Positions 21,013-31,183 are shown, numbered from the stretch's first letter. The stretch: DNA of 31,183 nt from Lobulomyces angularis (GCA_027604685.1 JADHYX010000221.1:1-31183); one strand, 5' to 3'. Notes: generated by a model from the sequence alone, not told the origin. Program-made: numbers and translations.

Positions 21013-22454
21013 ATGACAAATGAAAAAAGATTGTCAACAAATCAAAATTTTTTCTATGATTGCCAAATGGATTTTGGAGTAGATTTAATAAAACCAAGTT
21101 CAAAGTTTTGGTTTTCCAGTAGAAATTTGACGAAGGATGAAAAAACTAAGCATGATTACGTACATGTCGTTTCAGCTTCCGAACTGTCTATGGATGACCC
21201 AAATTTAATTCCAACTAAAATTAATAATGTAAGAACAGTTTGTAAACATTTCCAATTTAATGGTTTCTTAAATTTTTTTTTTGTTTAGCTTTCATTTTCC
21301 ATAAAAAATCGACTAAATGATAAATCTACTACATTCAAATCAACCAACAAATTTTTGAAAACCGAAAAAAGTGAAATTTCAAGTTTACACACATCTCCTT
21401 TAAATGATATATTTGTAACTAGCAGCTACAATAGTGTAAACTTATATTCCACTAAAGATTTAAAATGTTTAAAAGAACTTAAAGATTTACATAAGTTGGA
21501 TATAAATAATGCAGAATTTTTTCCATCAGGCAAGGTCTTGTTAACCGCATCAAGTGATTTTACATTAAAAGTAATGCATTAAATTTTATTTTTCTAAATT
21601 TTTTTTTACTATTTGCTATTTTGTAATTTGAAGGTGACAGATTTAGAAGGAAAAGTTAACCCAATAGATTATTTTTCTCATAAACGTGCAGTTACAGACA
21701 CAGACGTTGTTGAAAGAGGAACTAACTTTATATGTAAAAAAAAATAAAAATAAAAATAAAAATAAAAATAATTAAAGAGAGCTTTATTGTTGCAAAAAAA
21801 TAGCTTCTTCCTATGATGGAACAGTTAAACTATGGGAAACTGCAACAGCTACAGTAATGAATTCTGTATCGTTATCAGCTGGCAAAATAAATGCAATTTC
21901 ATTAGAGGGAGATTTTGGATCTAAAAGTGGTAACCTTGTTTTTGCAGCAGCAGATGAAGGTTTATTATTTTGAGACATTTGAATAACTCCAAAATTCTTG
22001 AATATTTTAATTAGGTGCATTTGTTCTTGATTTTCGAAGCAAAAATTTGACTGCACCAATAAGTTTCCAAAGTAATAATAATTCGCTTTCGTTGGTGAGA
22101 AGTCTTGACGTTAACGCAAATAATTTAATAGCATTTGGGTGTTCATTTGGCAATATTGTCCTTTATGACAAAAGAAATCCAAAAGAAGAGCTTATACTTG
22201 TAAAAAAATCTAAAGCAAGAATTAACAAAATCAAATTTTTAAAAAACCTGGAAAGTTCACTGATGTTTTCAAATGGCGAAGGGAGTTTAAGCTTAGTAAA
22301 ATTTAGCCAAAATTTGGATGACTTCAATTTTGAAAAGGAGTTTATTGGAAATGACTTAAATTCTACCACTTTCGATTTTTTTGAAGAAGAGAAAAGCACC
22401 ATATTTGCTGGTAACGAGATTGGTGAATTAACGGTTTTTGAAGATTTTTGTTAA
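21013..22454 (+). CDS. PAAF1: Proteasomal ATPase-associated factor 1 (PAAF1/Rpn14), WD40 protein
   Basis: Exons 21013-21228, 21289-21570, 21634-21733, 21804-21959 and 22015-22454 give 397 residues, close to human PAAF1 (392). PAAF1/Rpn14 binds the Rpt ATPases and chaperones assembly of the 19S base of the proteasome. An N-terminal non-WD region of about 70 residues is followed by WD40 blades. The best match is the central stretch NAEFFPSGKVLLTASSDFTLK, then AVTDTDVVERG, then SSYDGTVKLWE. This follows the PAAF1 order (FFPSG, DTAIVDRG, DGTARLW) rather than generic WD40 repeats. Later blades are degenerate (FVLDFRSK, IVLYDKRN, ELTVFEDF), as in the family. The third intron (21734-21803) carries a TAAAAA microsatellite. 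The identification rests on motif order recalled from memory; another degenerate WD40 protein is less likely. Confidence 0.85.
21745..21768. repeat. TAAAAA microsatellite inside an intron
   Basis: Four perfect copies of the hexamer TAAAAA lie in the third intron of the PAAF1 gene, next to a longer A-run. The length is likely to vary between strains. It does not reach the donor or acceptor. Confidence 0.85.
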
Positions 22455-22759
22455 CTATATAGATGTATTTTTTTTGATCCTAATTTTTTATAGTTTACTC
22501 TATCAAATTCAATATTAAATCCTATCCAACTTGAGCCACGTGCCAATTTTCAGCCACTAGGCTCACTAATTTTCTATATTTAAACTTTTTTTTTTTTTAC
22601 AACATACAAAAATTCAAATTTATTCCATTTTTTTTTTTTTTTATTATCATACCTTTCTCATATTATTCTTTATTTAACATTAAATTATTCAAGTAAGTAA
22701 ACTAATTAACACAAAAATAAGATCAATTGTTTTTTAAGAAAAGTCTTAAAACTTCATAG
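22455..22759. other. Intergenic spacer with T-runs
   Basis: These 305 bases hold the PAAF1 3' end and the SYS1 promoter. Long T-tracts lie near 22580-22600 and 22629-22642. I see no gene, RNA or repeat beyond that. Confidence 0.5.
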
Positions 22760-23527
22760 ATGTCACAAAACTTCAGAACGCAAAAATTTCAACCCACTAA
22801 AATTTTAGGTCAAATTATTATATTACAAACCCTTTTTTATTTTTCTGCCTCAACCATAATTTTATTTATACAAGTTGTTGGTCAATTTCAAATAAATTTG
22901 GATTTACTTTTCGATTTTACTTTATTAAACAGCGGAAATGTAACTGGCTGGTTACTTTTCCTTTGTTTTATGCTAAATTCTATAATAACGTAAAAATTTT
23001 CCTTTTTTAATTATTTGCCGTCCAGCTAAAACTAATTTTTTTATTTTTATTTTAAAAGTGCATATTTATTATTATATATAGTGCAGAGAGCTAAGCTATG
23101 TCTAGACTTCACGTGTACATTAATTTTTGTTAATTTTTTACTGGTTACCATCTACTCAAAAAAAGTTCCTAACACTTTTTTTTATTGGTTTAAGGTAATA
23201 TTAATTAAAAATACAAAACAAAATTTTGTATATATATTTTTTGTTATTTGGGTTTTAATGAATAATTATTTTCAATAAAAATCACTTTGAAAAAATCAAA
23301 TTAAACTAAATAAAAAAAAAAAAAAAATGCAGGAATTTCTCAGCCTATTAATCATGAGTTTAGGTTCCGAATATCTATGCATGCAAAAAGAGTTGGAACC
23401 AATAAATTTAACTGGGCAAGGGTTAGGGGGATCAAGCAGTTCAAATAAAAACAAAAATAAATCTGATGGCACTGGAGATGAAATTGAAATGAAAAGATTG
23501 AACGAAGATAGTGATGACAATGTTTGA
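22760..23527 (+). CDS. SYS1: Golgi membrane protein SYS1
   Basis: Exons 22760-22989, 23059-23194 and 23333-23527 give 186 residues. SYS1 is a four-span Golgi protein that recruits the small GTPase Arl3/ARFRP1 and so acts upstream of Arl1 and golgins. The match covers the whole chain: FRTQKFQPTKILGQIIILQT at the N-terminus (animal form FRSYVWDPLLILSQIVLMQT), then LDLLFDFTLLN, RAKLCLDFT and, after the last membrane helix, GSEYLCMQKELEPINL (animal form GEYLCMRTELKEIPL). Four hydrophobic segments are present. The C-terminal tail beyond that motif is a polar extension of about 40 residues rich in Ser, Asn, Lys and Asp, longer than in animal SYS1. The last exon's acceptor is AATGCAG after an A-run; no other acceptor keeps the frame. 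Confidence 0.95.
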
Positions 23528-23865
23528 TCTCTTTTTCTAAGAAGTTTGTTAACTTTTAGATTTAAATTAGACAGTAGTTTATTCAATAAAAATAAAATTT
23601 TAATAATTTAAAACTCATAAAAAACTACTAAGATATGTAATTTAAAAGAATTGAGCATACCTCCAAAAAAAAAAAGTTTTAAAAGTTTTTTTTTTGAATT
23701 CCATACATTCAAAATTTTTTATTTCTTTACCTCTAAAACTGATCTGAAAACCTAGTTTTTTTCATTGACCGGAACCTCATTCAAGTATAAAAAATATTGA
23801 AACTTAACTTTATCCTCAATTTTTTTTAAATTAGTTTATCAAGTTATCTTCACAATTAAATAAAA
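23528..23865. other. Intergenic spacer
   Basis: This contains the SYS1 3' end and the promoter of the cysteine-rich protein gene. It is AT-rich with A- and T-runs near 23667-23695. No gene or RNA is seen. Confidence 0.5.
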
Positions 23866-24759
23866 ATGATGTTTGCTAAAGTTTTATTTTGCCTAATTGC
23901 ATTATCTACAACAATTCTGTCAAGTCCCATTGAGACCTGTTTAACTTGTCCTATAAATTTTGTATCTCCTTGTTGGGGTAAACAGTGTGAAGAAGGTATC
24001 TGATTACTTGAATTAGTTATCATATTAAAAATAGTATTTAAACTTCCAAGGGTACAATTGCAAAATGACTAAACCTGACAACTGCTTTACGTGTCCTAAG
24101 CCTGAGTGCAGACCAAGTACAATAACGAAAATTAATTTTTATTGTGATTTTTTTTGTAGTTTCAGAGTGTCCAATGTGTAAAATTGCGGGGTGTGACGCA
24201 ATTAGGTGCGGAAATGATACTGTCTGTAAAATAATTACCCCTGAAAACTGCTTCAATCATTGTCCAATTGCCGAATGTGTAAAACTTTCTCAACTTGGGG
24301 ACGATTGTGGAAACTACAGTGATGTTAAAAAAATTTGCGATACTGGTCTTACTTGTAAATTAACAGATATTTCCTTGCCAGAAATAGGTGGTGTCTGTGT
24401 GAAAGGTATGTAACGAAATTGTGATTAACTAAGGTTGTAACTCATGCAGAGGAATGCGTGGTATGTTCTCTAGAAGCACCTTCTTGTGCTGCAGTTACTT
24501 GCTTAAGTGGTAGTGTTTGTGAAATTACTCAAAAAACATGTGTAAGTTGCCCAGAAGCCAGATGTTCCCTTCCAAGTAATTTTAAACCAATTAAAAACAA
24601 ACATTTTGTATTTTTTTGTTGAAAGAAGAATGTGTTGCATGTGACATGATGATACCAACGTGTGATGCAGTGGATTGTGCAGAAGGATACCAATGTAGCG
24701 TTGTGCCCCCAAAAGACTGCACTGAATGCGCTATCGCTCAATGTGTTCCTACTTTCTAA
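23866..24759 (+). CDS. Secreted protein of repeated Opy2-like cysteine modules
   Basis: Five exons, 23866-23995, 24051-24116, 24160-24405, 24450-24575 and 24626-24759, give 233 residues. A signal peptide (residues 1 to about 21, FAKVLFCLIALSTTILS core) is followed by four cysteine modules. Each follows the pattern C-x2-C, a Cys about 5-7 on, another Cys 4 on, a Cys after about 5, then C-x2-C or C-x3-C and a closing Cys (for example ECVACDMMIPTCDAVDC, then KDCTECAIAQC). This resembles the cysteine-rich N-terminal domain of fungal Opy2-like membrane anchors, recalled from memory. Module 2 carries an extra disulfide-rich insert (about residues 107-146). All four introns are phase 1; three fall between modules and one lies inside module 1. 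No membrane segment or GPI signal follows, so it is probably free in the wall or medium. Function is unknown. Two in-frame ATGs open the gene; I took the first. Confidence 0.85.
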
Positions 24760-25034
24760 AATTTTTTATTTTTTCATCTATTATAAAAGACTTCATTTCT
24801 AAACTATTTTAACTTTCATTTTTAGAAACAAATAAATATATTTTAAAGTTACCTCATATTTTTTAAAAAATCAAATAGACTTAAATCGCGCTTTTTTACA
24901 AGGGGAATGGCTTAAACAAGCCTCACTTTTCTAATTTGGTTTCTGAATCTTAAAAAATTAAAAATTTTGCAACCTCTAGTCCATTTGTCGAAAAACAGCT
25001 TTATTTTCCATCTACAACACAGCAATTGTCAATT
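24760..25034. other. Intergenic spacer
   Basis: This separates two plus-strand genes. It contains an AATAAATA-type polyadenylation-like sequence near 24830 and otherwise nothing I can name. Confidence 0.45.
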
Positions 25035-28000
25035 ATGTCTAAAGTTTCTTCGTTGAAAAAACTTTTTGAGGAAAAGGCAAAAGCTGACAGGTATAGCAGC
25101 ATAGCAATGTTTTTATTTTTAATTTTTTATCTTAGTATGCTTAATGAAGCTGAAAAAAATATGTTAAAACTTAAGTCTTCCTCACATAATAACTCCTCTT
25201 CGTAAGTACTTTTCTTTTTTTGAAGTTTTTATAAATTAACGGTTACCATTGATTTTCTATAATAGCGTTAAATTGGAAAATCGTAATCTTTCAAATACAC
25301 CCTCGTATTATTCACTTAAGTCTAACTCAAAATCTATAGATTCTATGAAGTCTACCTCTAGTTTAGAAAGTACCCAAAGTGGAAAAAAAGAAGTTTCACA
25401 ATGTGGGAATAATACTACAGTAGTTGACTTCAAAAACGCAAATGGTTTAAATGAGGAAAAAACTTCAACAAATTTACTAACGGAAGAAGCAGCTATGTCG
25501 TCAACAGTTACTTTGGTTAACGAAATAGAAGATTTAATAAAAATTGAGGAAAATGTATTAATTCAACGGCTGGAAAATGGTAACTCAATGGTGGACGCTG
25601 TTCTGGAAACAGCTGAACCTTCACCCTACCTTTTTAATGAAAAGCAGTTTTCTAATACCGCAAATAATAATGATTATAATGATATCCCACTTTCTATGAA
25701 TTCTTTATCAGAAATTGTAATACAAGAAGGTAAAGTGAAATATAATAATGGTGATAATAAATTAAATTCTAAATATTATCTTCCATAACCTTCTTAACTT
25801 TATTTTAATAACAATTGGTTTTTTTATTTTTTACAGGAAATAAATCGGCATTTAATGAATGTTCTAAAGGTAAGTAGATAATACAATTTTGTTTTATTAT
25901 ATATTTTTAATCGATGTATATTAATTTTTTTTAAAAAGTTGAATATGATACCCAAGAAAAAAAATTTTCAGATGATACTGAAGTGATGTCTAAAAATTGC
26001 ACAAATGATGATATTGGCAACGACCTTTCACGGGAAGCTAGTATAATTCAATGTGACAATTTTATAGACTCTCCAACTGGAGTAAATGGGATTTCGGAAA
26101 CCTATTACCACGAAGAATCCGATAACAGGAATTTACAATGCAATACTTTTATTGTTAAGGGAAACGATGATGATAATTCTACAAAGATTAATGAACTTCT
26201 AGAAACTACTATTCCTGAAAGTGAAAGAAGTATTGTTAAAATTAATGTTATTCAAGAAAATGTAATTGAATCAAAAGAAACCTGTTTTATTCAAAGTGAA
26301 ACTGATTTCGTTCAATGTGACAAAAGTTTAAATCAATCAACAATAAAAGCTGGCACTGGAAAAGATGAAGATTTATTAAATAACGCTAATATTAATTATG
26401 TTCAAGATGAAGTTAGTAATTTAGAGGCTACAGTTGCAGAAAATAGCATTAAAGGAATCGACAGTTCTTTTTCTGAACCGTTGAATAACATAATTATAGT
26501 TTCAGATTGTAAATTATCCAGTGATTTTCATAGCCCTGAAAACACACAAGAGGAAACAGTAGAGAAATTATTCCATACAAATGAAAGTACTGCAGAGCTT
26601 CTTGAAGTCAGAAATGTAGAGAAGGAGGATTGTATCGTCAAAAATTTTGATAAAAGTATTGAAAATAAGCAGGATGCAGAAAATTGCCTAAATTCTAACG
26701 AAATATATGCAAATGCCACCCAAGATGATTTTCATTTCGCAAAAAAAGTTGATATTCTGAATAACCAACCAGATGTTGTTAAAGGTTTTTCAAAATTACC
26801 TGAATCTGTTAGATTGGTTGAAAATATCGAAAGAATTACTGATGTTGATCAAGAAAATATGGAGCAATGCACTAAAATTTTTGACAACGAGGACGCAAAT
26901 GTCATGGAAAGTGAATTACCAGAAAACAGCAAGGGCTTTGAAAATGACGAACTGCCTCTGACAAATACTTTATTTAGGGTAGATGCAGATTTACAAAAGA
27001 ATAAAAATTTAGAAGTAATCGCAAGAGAATGCCATACTAAAAATAAACTGGAAGAAGTTAACGGTTACATGGAGAATGAAGTATCTAAAACGGAAAATAA
27101 TGTAGGAAATGCTGCAGATGAGTCACAGGCGCTGTTATGCGATATTGAAATATCAAAAACTGATACCGTTGATTTAGATGCTGCGGATGATACTCTGCCT
27201 CTCGCTGTAGATGAAATATCGAAAACGGAAATTGTTGCAGTAAATGCTGCAGATGACTCACAAGCGCTGGTATCAGATATTGAAGTATCTAAAACTGAAA
27301 ATGGTGGTTTAGAAGCTGCAGATGACTCAAAAACGCTGTCATCAGATGTTGGTAATGTTGATTTATGTACTGTGGATGACCAATTGCCTCAGACTTTAGA
27401 TGAATTTTCAAAAATTGGCAATGCTTCAGATGACAACGCTACATTACAAAATTCTGAAAATAACCTAACTTTGTGTCCTGCAGATGGTAATGAAGTTAAT
27501 GCAGAAATCTGGTATTCCACGTTGAAATCTGTAATTGCTACTGTTGATTTAGAAAAAATTGAAATATCCAAAGATAGTATTCCACCTTCTGTTGTTGAAC
27601 CTAATAGAAAGATTGAAATTTTAAACGGTAAAGTAAAATTTGGCTAGCAATTAAAAAAAGTTAATTTTTTTTTTTAGAACATAAGCTACTGGAAGATTCC
27701 TCAAAATCAACCTTAAAATTAAACACTGAAGTCTGCTATGAACCAGTTGATCTTTTTTCTGAATATTGTTCAGAAAACGAAGAAGATGAGGAGAAATTTT
27801 CTCCTAAAAGCGAAGTTGGCACCTTTGGACCGAAGTCAGCGGTGATATTAAACGAGATCAGTGAATTTGTTGCATGTATTGAAGAAGAAACGGAAAATGT
27901 GGACTCAATAAGTTTTGTGGACTCAGAAGAATCTACTGGGTACGACATACTTGGAAATTACATGAATACAGGTTATGAGGAATATGAGGAAAATGAAGAA

Positions 28001-30196
28001 AATGCAGAAAAAATTATTTCAAAAAAATCTTCAACAGCGGAGATGGATAAAGAAGGTTTTGAAGTACCGAAGAAAAAACTGAGCAACCCGTCTTTAATAA
28101 ACAAAGAAAACATTGAAAAATTGAAGTCAACATTAACGGATATCAAAGCATTAAAAGGGATTAGACTTGATACCAAGTACGATAGTGGTTTAGAGCATAT
28201 ACCTTTTAGTGATGAAGAAGAAGAGTTTGATCCACCTTCTCTTCCACCGCCAAATGTGCCACTGCCTTCCATTCCTAATGAAAGACCTACTGCCATTTCA
28301 GATATCCAAGTTTCGGAATCTCTTTTGGAAATATATAATACACAAAGCTTCGAAGAAAAAAGCATTAATCATAGCATATATTTAGGATATAATAATGATT
28401 CAACTGAAAACTTTTTCTCTTCTTATGAAAAAGATTTAGATGAATTTGACCCCGAAAATTTAGAAAAAGTTGGAGTGGAAAATATTTTGCTTGATGAATT
28501 AGACGACTGCATGGATAAATTACTACTGGATTTCGCAGAACTTGAAGTAGAAGTCAATTCTGAAAGTAATAGTCTCAAAAATGATAGTGATTCAATAAAA
28601 AAAGAAGATATTAGCAGTGATAAGGCTCTGAAGACTTTGGGTATTTCTCTAATTATTTCAAAAATCTAACTTTTTTATAGGTATTAAAGATGATGATGCA
28701 TTAGTGAACACAGTGCATACAACCTTCAGCCAAAATAGAATAGAATCTATTCCCAAAGCTTTGAGAACATTAGGTATAGCACCTTAGAATATAGTTACTT
28801 ACTAAATTTTTAACTTACACTGCTTTAAATTTAGGAGTAATTCCATCAAACCTGGTTAAGTCGCAGCACTTGGTTAACGATGACTCAGATAGCAGTTCCT
28901 TAGTTAATCGCCGAAATACGTCATCCACTAAGGCCCTTAAAACATTAGGTTAGTTGAATAAATTAGCAACCAAATTAGCAACCTGACATTTCGATGTTTT
29001 TAGGTATCATTGCGACTCCAATGCGGTCTCCATTAACATCACCATCAAGTCCCATATCGCCACTAGCCACACCATCTCCAAGAGACCGTAAAGGTAAAGG
29101 ATCTAATGCGAAGGCATTAAAAATGCTGGGAATTACCGATTCTTTGCCATCCAGTGCTAGCCCTTCACGAGTTTCTACATATAGTTACGATGCTTCTGTT
29201 GGTTTTTTAAAAGAGGATAGCAATAGTTCTCCTCGAAATTCCATAGTGAGTACAACTGGCTCAACAGATCTGCAATTGACTTCAAGCACAAAAGTAGTGA
29301 AATTAGGGAGTTTGAAGGAAATCATCTTAATGACCGGGTTTCTTTCAATATTCAATTCGACTTTGCTTTTAAAAAAATGGAAGTTGCGTTACTTTATATT
29401 AACCGCAAACAAGTTATACTTTTTTAAAAATAATAATTTAGAAGCATTAAGTGTAGGAAGTTTTCACATTAACAGTGAAACTGAGGTTAATATTGTTAAG
29501 TCTGGATTTAAAAAAAAGTTTGTTTTGGAAGTAAAAAATTATCAAAAAGAAAGAAGCATCTTTCTTCTGTGTGAAGACTCTGAAGAATTAGGTAACATAA
29601 ATTCGAAATTTATTTCAATCCATTCATCTTTTTTAGCAAACTGGGTTCGCGCATTAAAATCTGCCATAACTAGGGATAAATTTTCTCATACTGCATTACC
29701 TCCACCTCCACCGTCGTCATCTGATTCATACCTATCCTCTTTTGACTTGTACAGTAACAACCAAAGTTCAAACAGGCTCCAATTGCAACCCTCGGGATTT
29801 GATGAGACAAAATTCGCTGGAGAAAATACTGTTTATGAGGCTTCCGGGGAATCTCCTAAACTAGTTTCAACAAGGTATGTTGGATCAAGACCTTTAACAG
29901 TCAATACCAAAACTTTTTCTCCTCCACAAAGACCTCAAAAAAATCCTAAACGAAATCCTGACAGGCTCCAGTCTATGCCGCTACCACAAATTGCGTCGTT
30001 TCCCGTTTCTCCCAACAACAATCAAGGAACTCGATACTTTTCCTCATCCCCAACTAGAATGTCTAATAACAGTTTAGATCATTTTTCTGTATCAAAAATG
30101 AAAGTTGACTCAATACATTCTTCAAATAGTGCTTTTCCTTTTGAAAATCAACTTGCTGCTTTAAATATGTTGGAGGCAAAAGAGCAAAAACATTAA
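25035..30196 (+). CDS. Large acidic PH-domain protein with repeated ALKxLG motifs
   Basis: Nine exons, 25035-25090, 25136-25201, 25266-25729, 25837-25869, 25939-27627, 27678-28640, 28681-28773, 28835-28948 and 29004-30196, give 1556 residues. The first two introns are phase 2 and the other six phase 1. The N-terminus is a short basic helix. About 1000 residues of acidic, Asn/Ser-rich, probably disordered chain follow, including a tandem 23-residue repeat. Then come four copies of a Lys-Ala-Leu-Lys/Arg-x-Leu-Gly motif, three split by an intron at the Gly. One PH domain lies at about 1265-1385: LMTGFLSIF, LLKKWKLRYFILT, LYFFKNN and the closing helix NWVRALKSAI. PH domains bind phosphoinositides or proteins at membranes. 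The tail is Pro/Ser-rich with PPPPPSSS and PQRPQ stretches that could bind SH3 or WW domains. A cell-cortex signalling or polarity role is inference. I do not recognise the full protein. Confidence 0.85.
27078..27446 (+). repeat. Tandem 66-69 bp repeats coding 22-23 residues
   Basis: Inside exon 5 of the PH-domain gene, four good units lie in a row: 27078-27146, 27147-27212, 27213-27281 and 27282-27350. Two degraded units follow at 27351-27401 and 27402-27446. The protein unit runs Glu-Ile/Val-Ser-Lys-Thr-Glu, a variable stretch, then Ala-Ala-Asp-Asp/Glu-Ser-x-x-Leu and Asp-Ile. Units 1, 3 and 4 are closest; unit 2 has TLPL in place of SQAL. The acidic, alanine-containing unit suggests disordered or weakly helical spacer. 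Confidence 0.88.
28621..29130 (+). repeat. Four KALKxLG peptide motifs, three at exon junctions
   Basis: The motif occurs as DKALKTLG-I (junction 28640/28681), PKALRTLG-V (28773/28835), TKALKTLG-I (28948/29004) and AKALKMLG-I (about 29107-29130, uninterrupted). In the first three the intron falls after the first base of the Gly codon. The spacing between copies is 30-40 residues. The fourth copy sits inside the last exon without an intron. Confidence 0.88.
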
Positions 30197-30441
30197 TTAA
30201 AATAAATTTTCTTCTTTTTTTTTAGAATAAATTACATTTATTTGTTTTATTTTTCTTTTTATTTCTTTTAGTTTCTTTGCAACATTTAGAAGTATTTTAT
30301 TTATTTGTAAATTTTTTTAGGGTTAATTTCTTTATTTTTGGTATTGGTTTCATTGTTGTAGAAAAAAAATGATTGGTTTAAAAATTAAAAAATTAAATAA
30401 ATTAGCTCTTAAGATTAGTTGTCTTAATTTTTTATACTCAA
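30197..30441. other. Intergenic spacer
   Basis: This T-rich spacer lies between two plus-strand genes, with several TTTATTT and TTTCTTTT tracts. I see no gene or RNA in it. Confidence 0.45.
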
Positions 30442-31183
30442 ATGTCAAATTTAAGTTATAATATATTGTCACATTCAATGAATCCAGTTGACATAAAAAA
30501 TATTGAAAATGAAATGAAACACAGTATTGTTAATCAAAAACGAGAACCAGTCTATTTTGCAGAAGTGACTAAAACAGGCTTAGGAGTCACTCAAAATTTC
30601 GATGGAAAAGTTTTTCAATATAATGAAGCAATTCATTCAAGTAAATATGATAATAAATTTTTTGATTAATTATTTTTGTATGATTTTTATTAGCAACACC
30701 AACGCAACCAGGTAAATACAGAAAAAATCAACAATTTAAATTTTATCAACCTTTTGATAATATAAAAATAAAATTATTATAGAATCTTTAAGTAACAGTT
30801 TTTACCTTGGAGGATATAAAAAGAATGGAACTACGGAATTTGATAAAATGGACAAACAAAATAGTTTTTCAGACTTAAGCAGCAATTCTTCCAATCGATT
30901 GAACTTTGATGAAAATTTTCAGAAAAAATTAGACTTACAAAACGAACTTCGTAAAAAAATTAATATAAAAACACTATTAACACAGAATAAATAGGATTCT
31001 TTGAAAAAATTCAGAAAAAAGAGTTGGAACAAAAACGACAACTCAGTGCAGAAAACAGAAAACAGGTAAGTTAAAGTAGAGATACCAAGTAAAATATCTA
31101 TTTTATTTATAAAGATAGGACAAAATTCCTATTTTCCATTTGGAAATAAATGCACAAAAAAAAAGTATATTTCTGAAGAAGTA
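30442..31183 (+). CDS. 5' part of a coiled-coil protein, cut by the window edge
   Basis: Exons 30442-30640, 30694-30711, 30783-30950, 30995-31065 and 31115 to the edge give 174 residues, still open. The first three introns are phase 1 and the fourth phase 0. The second exon is only 18 bases. The N-terminal part is polar (NPVDIKNIENEMKHSIVNQK; EPVYFAEVTKTGLGV), then comes a Ser/Asn-rich linker. A charged heptad-like helix follows (FFEKIQKKELEQKRQLSAEN), and the chain continues with SYFPFGN. Charged helices followed by a Phe-Pro-Phe-Gly stretch occur in some centrosome and cilium proteins, but this is too little to name a family. The start at 30442 is the first ATG in the frame; an earlier exon upstream is possible. 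Confidence 0.65.

Noticed and set aside
24503..24741. Minus-strand open frames over the cysteine-module gene
   Set aside because: They are shadows of the Cys-rich exons, and two overlap each other in different frames.
27973..28365. Minus-strand 130-residue Ser/Phe-rich open frame
   Set aside because: It is antisense to the acidic exon 6 of the PH-domain gene, which is in frame with both neighbours.
1..31183. tRNA, rRNA, CRISPR array, insertion sequence, bacterial operon structure
   Set aside because: I looked for tRNA T-loop patterns, regularly spaced repeats, transposase motifs and terminal inverted repeats and saw none that hold. The gene structures are clearly eukaryotic.

Overview
The window is eukaryotic nuclear DNA, almost certainly from a fungus, and probably an early-diverging one. 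It is strongly AT-rich with many poly-A/poly-T runs. Genes lie close together and are cut by many short GT-AG introns, mostly 45-65 bp, some with a branch site close to TACTAAC. I could infer 81 introns whose phases join consistently across 12 protein-coding genes, all ending at standard stop codons. A secreted proteinase-K-type subtilase and a secreted protein built of Opy2-like cysteine modules point to Fungi. A chytrid, blastocladiomycete or Rozella-like lineage is a guess from base composition and gene density, not a demonstration. I saw no rRNA, tRNA, CRISPR array or intact mobile element.

Layout. 359-1662 (-): secreted subtilase. 1663-3137: a long gap with no gene I can support. 3138-5311 (-): SF3B2/Cus1, a U2 snRNP protein. 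5470-6580 (-): unidentified protein with six or seven membrane segments. 7088-8511 (+): tail-anchored protein of unknown function. 8683-9783 (+): F-box/leucine-rich-repeat protein. 9943-17387 (-): unidentified HEAT/ARM-repeat protein of 2011 residues in 31 exons. 17388-18188: divergent interval with two uncertain open stretches. 18189-20719 (+): iron-sulfur L-serine dehydratase in 16 exons with a presequence-like N-terminus. 21013-22454 (+): PAAF1/Rpn14 proteasome assembly chaperone. 22760-23527 (+): Golgi protein SYS1. 23866-24759 (+): secreted cysteine-module protein. 25035-30196 (+): large acidic PH-domain protein of 1556 residues. 30442 to the right edge (+): 5' part of a coiled-coil protein.

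There is no operon logic. The housekeeping genes (splicing, proteasome assembly, Golgi GTPase recruitment, serine catabolism) and the lineage-specific ones are neighbours, not a pathway. The less ordinary items are the intron-rich bacterial-type serine dehydratase, the phase-1 modular exons of the cysteine-rich protein, the PH-domain protein in which a short Ala-Leu-Lys-x-Leu-Gly motif recurs at successive exon junctions, and the unidentified HEAT protein. I found no convincing new multi-gene system.
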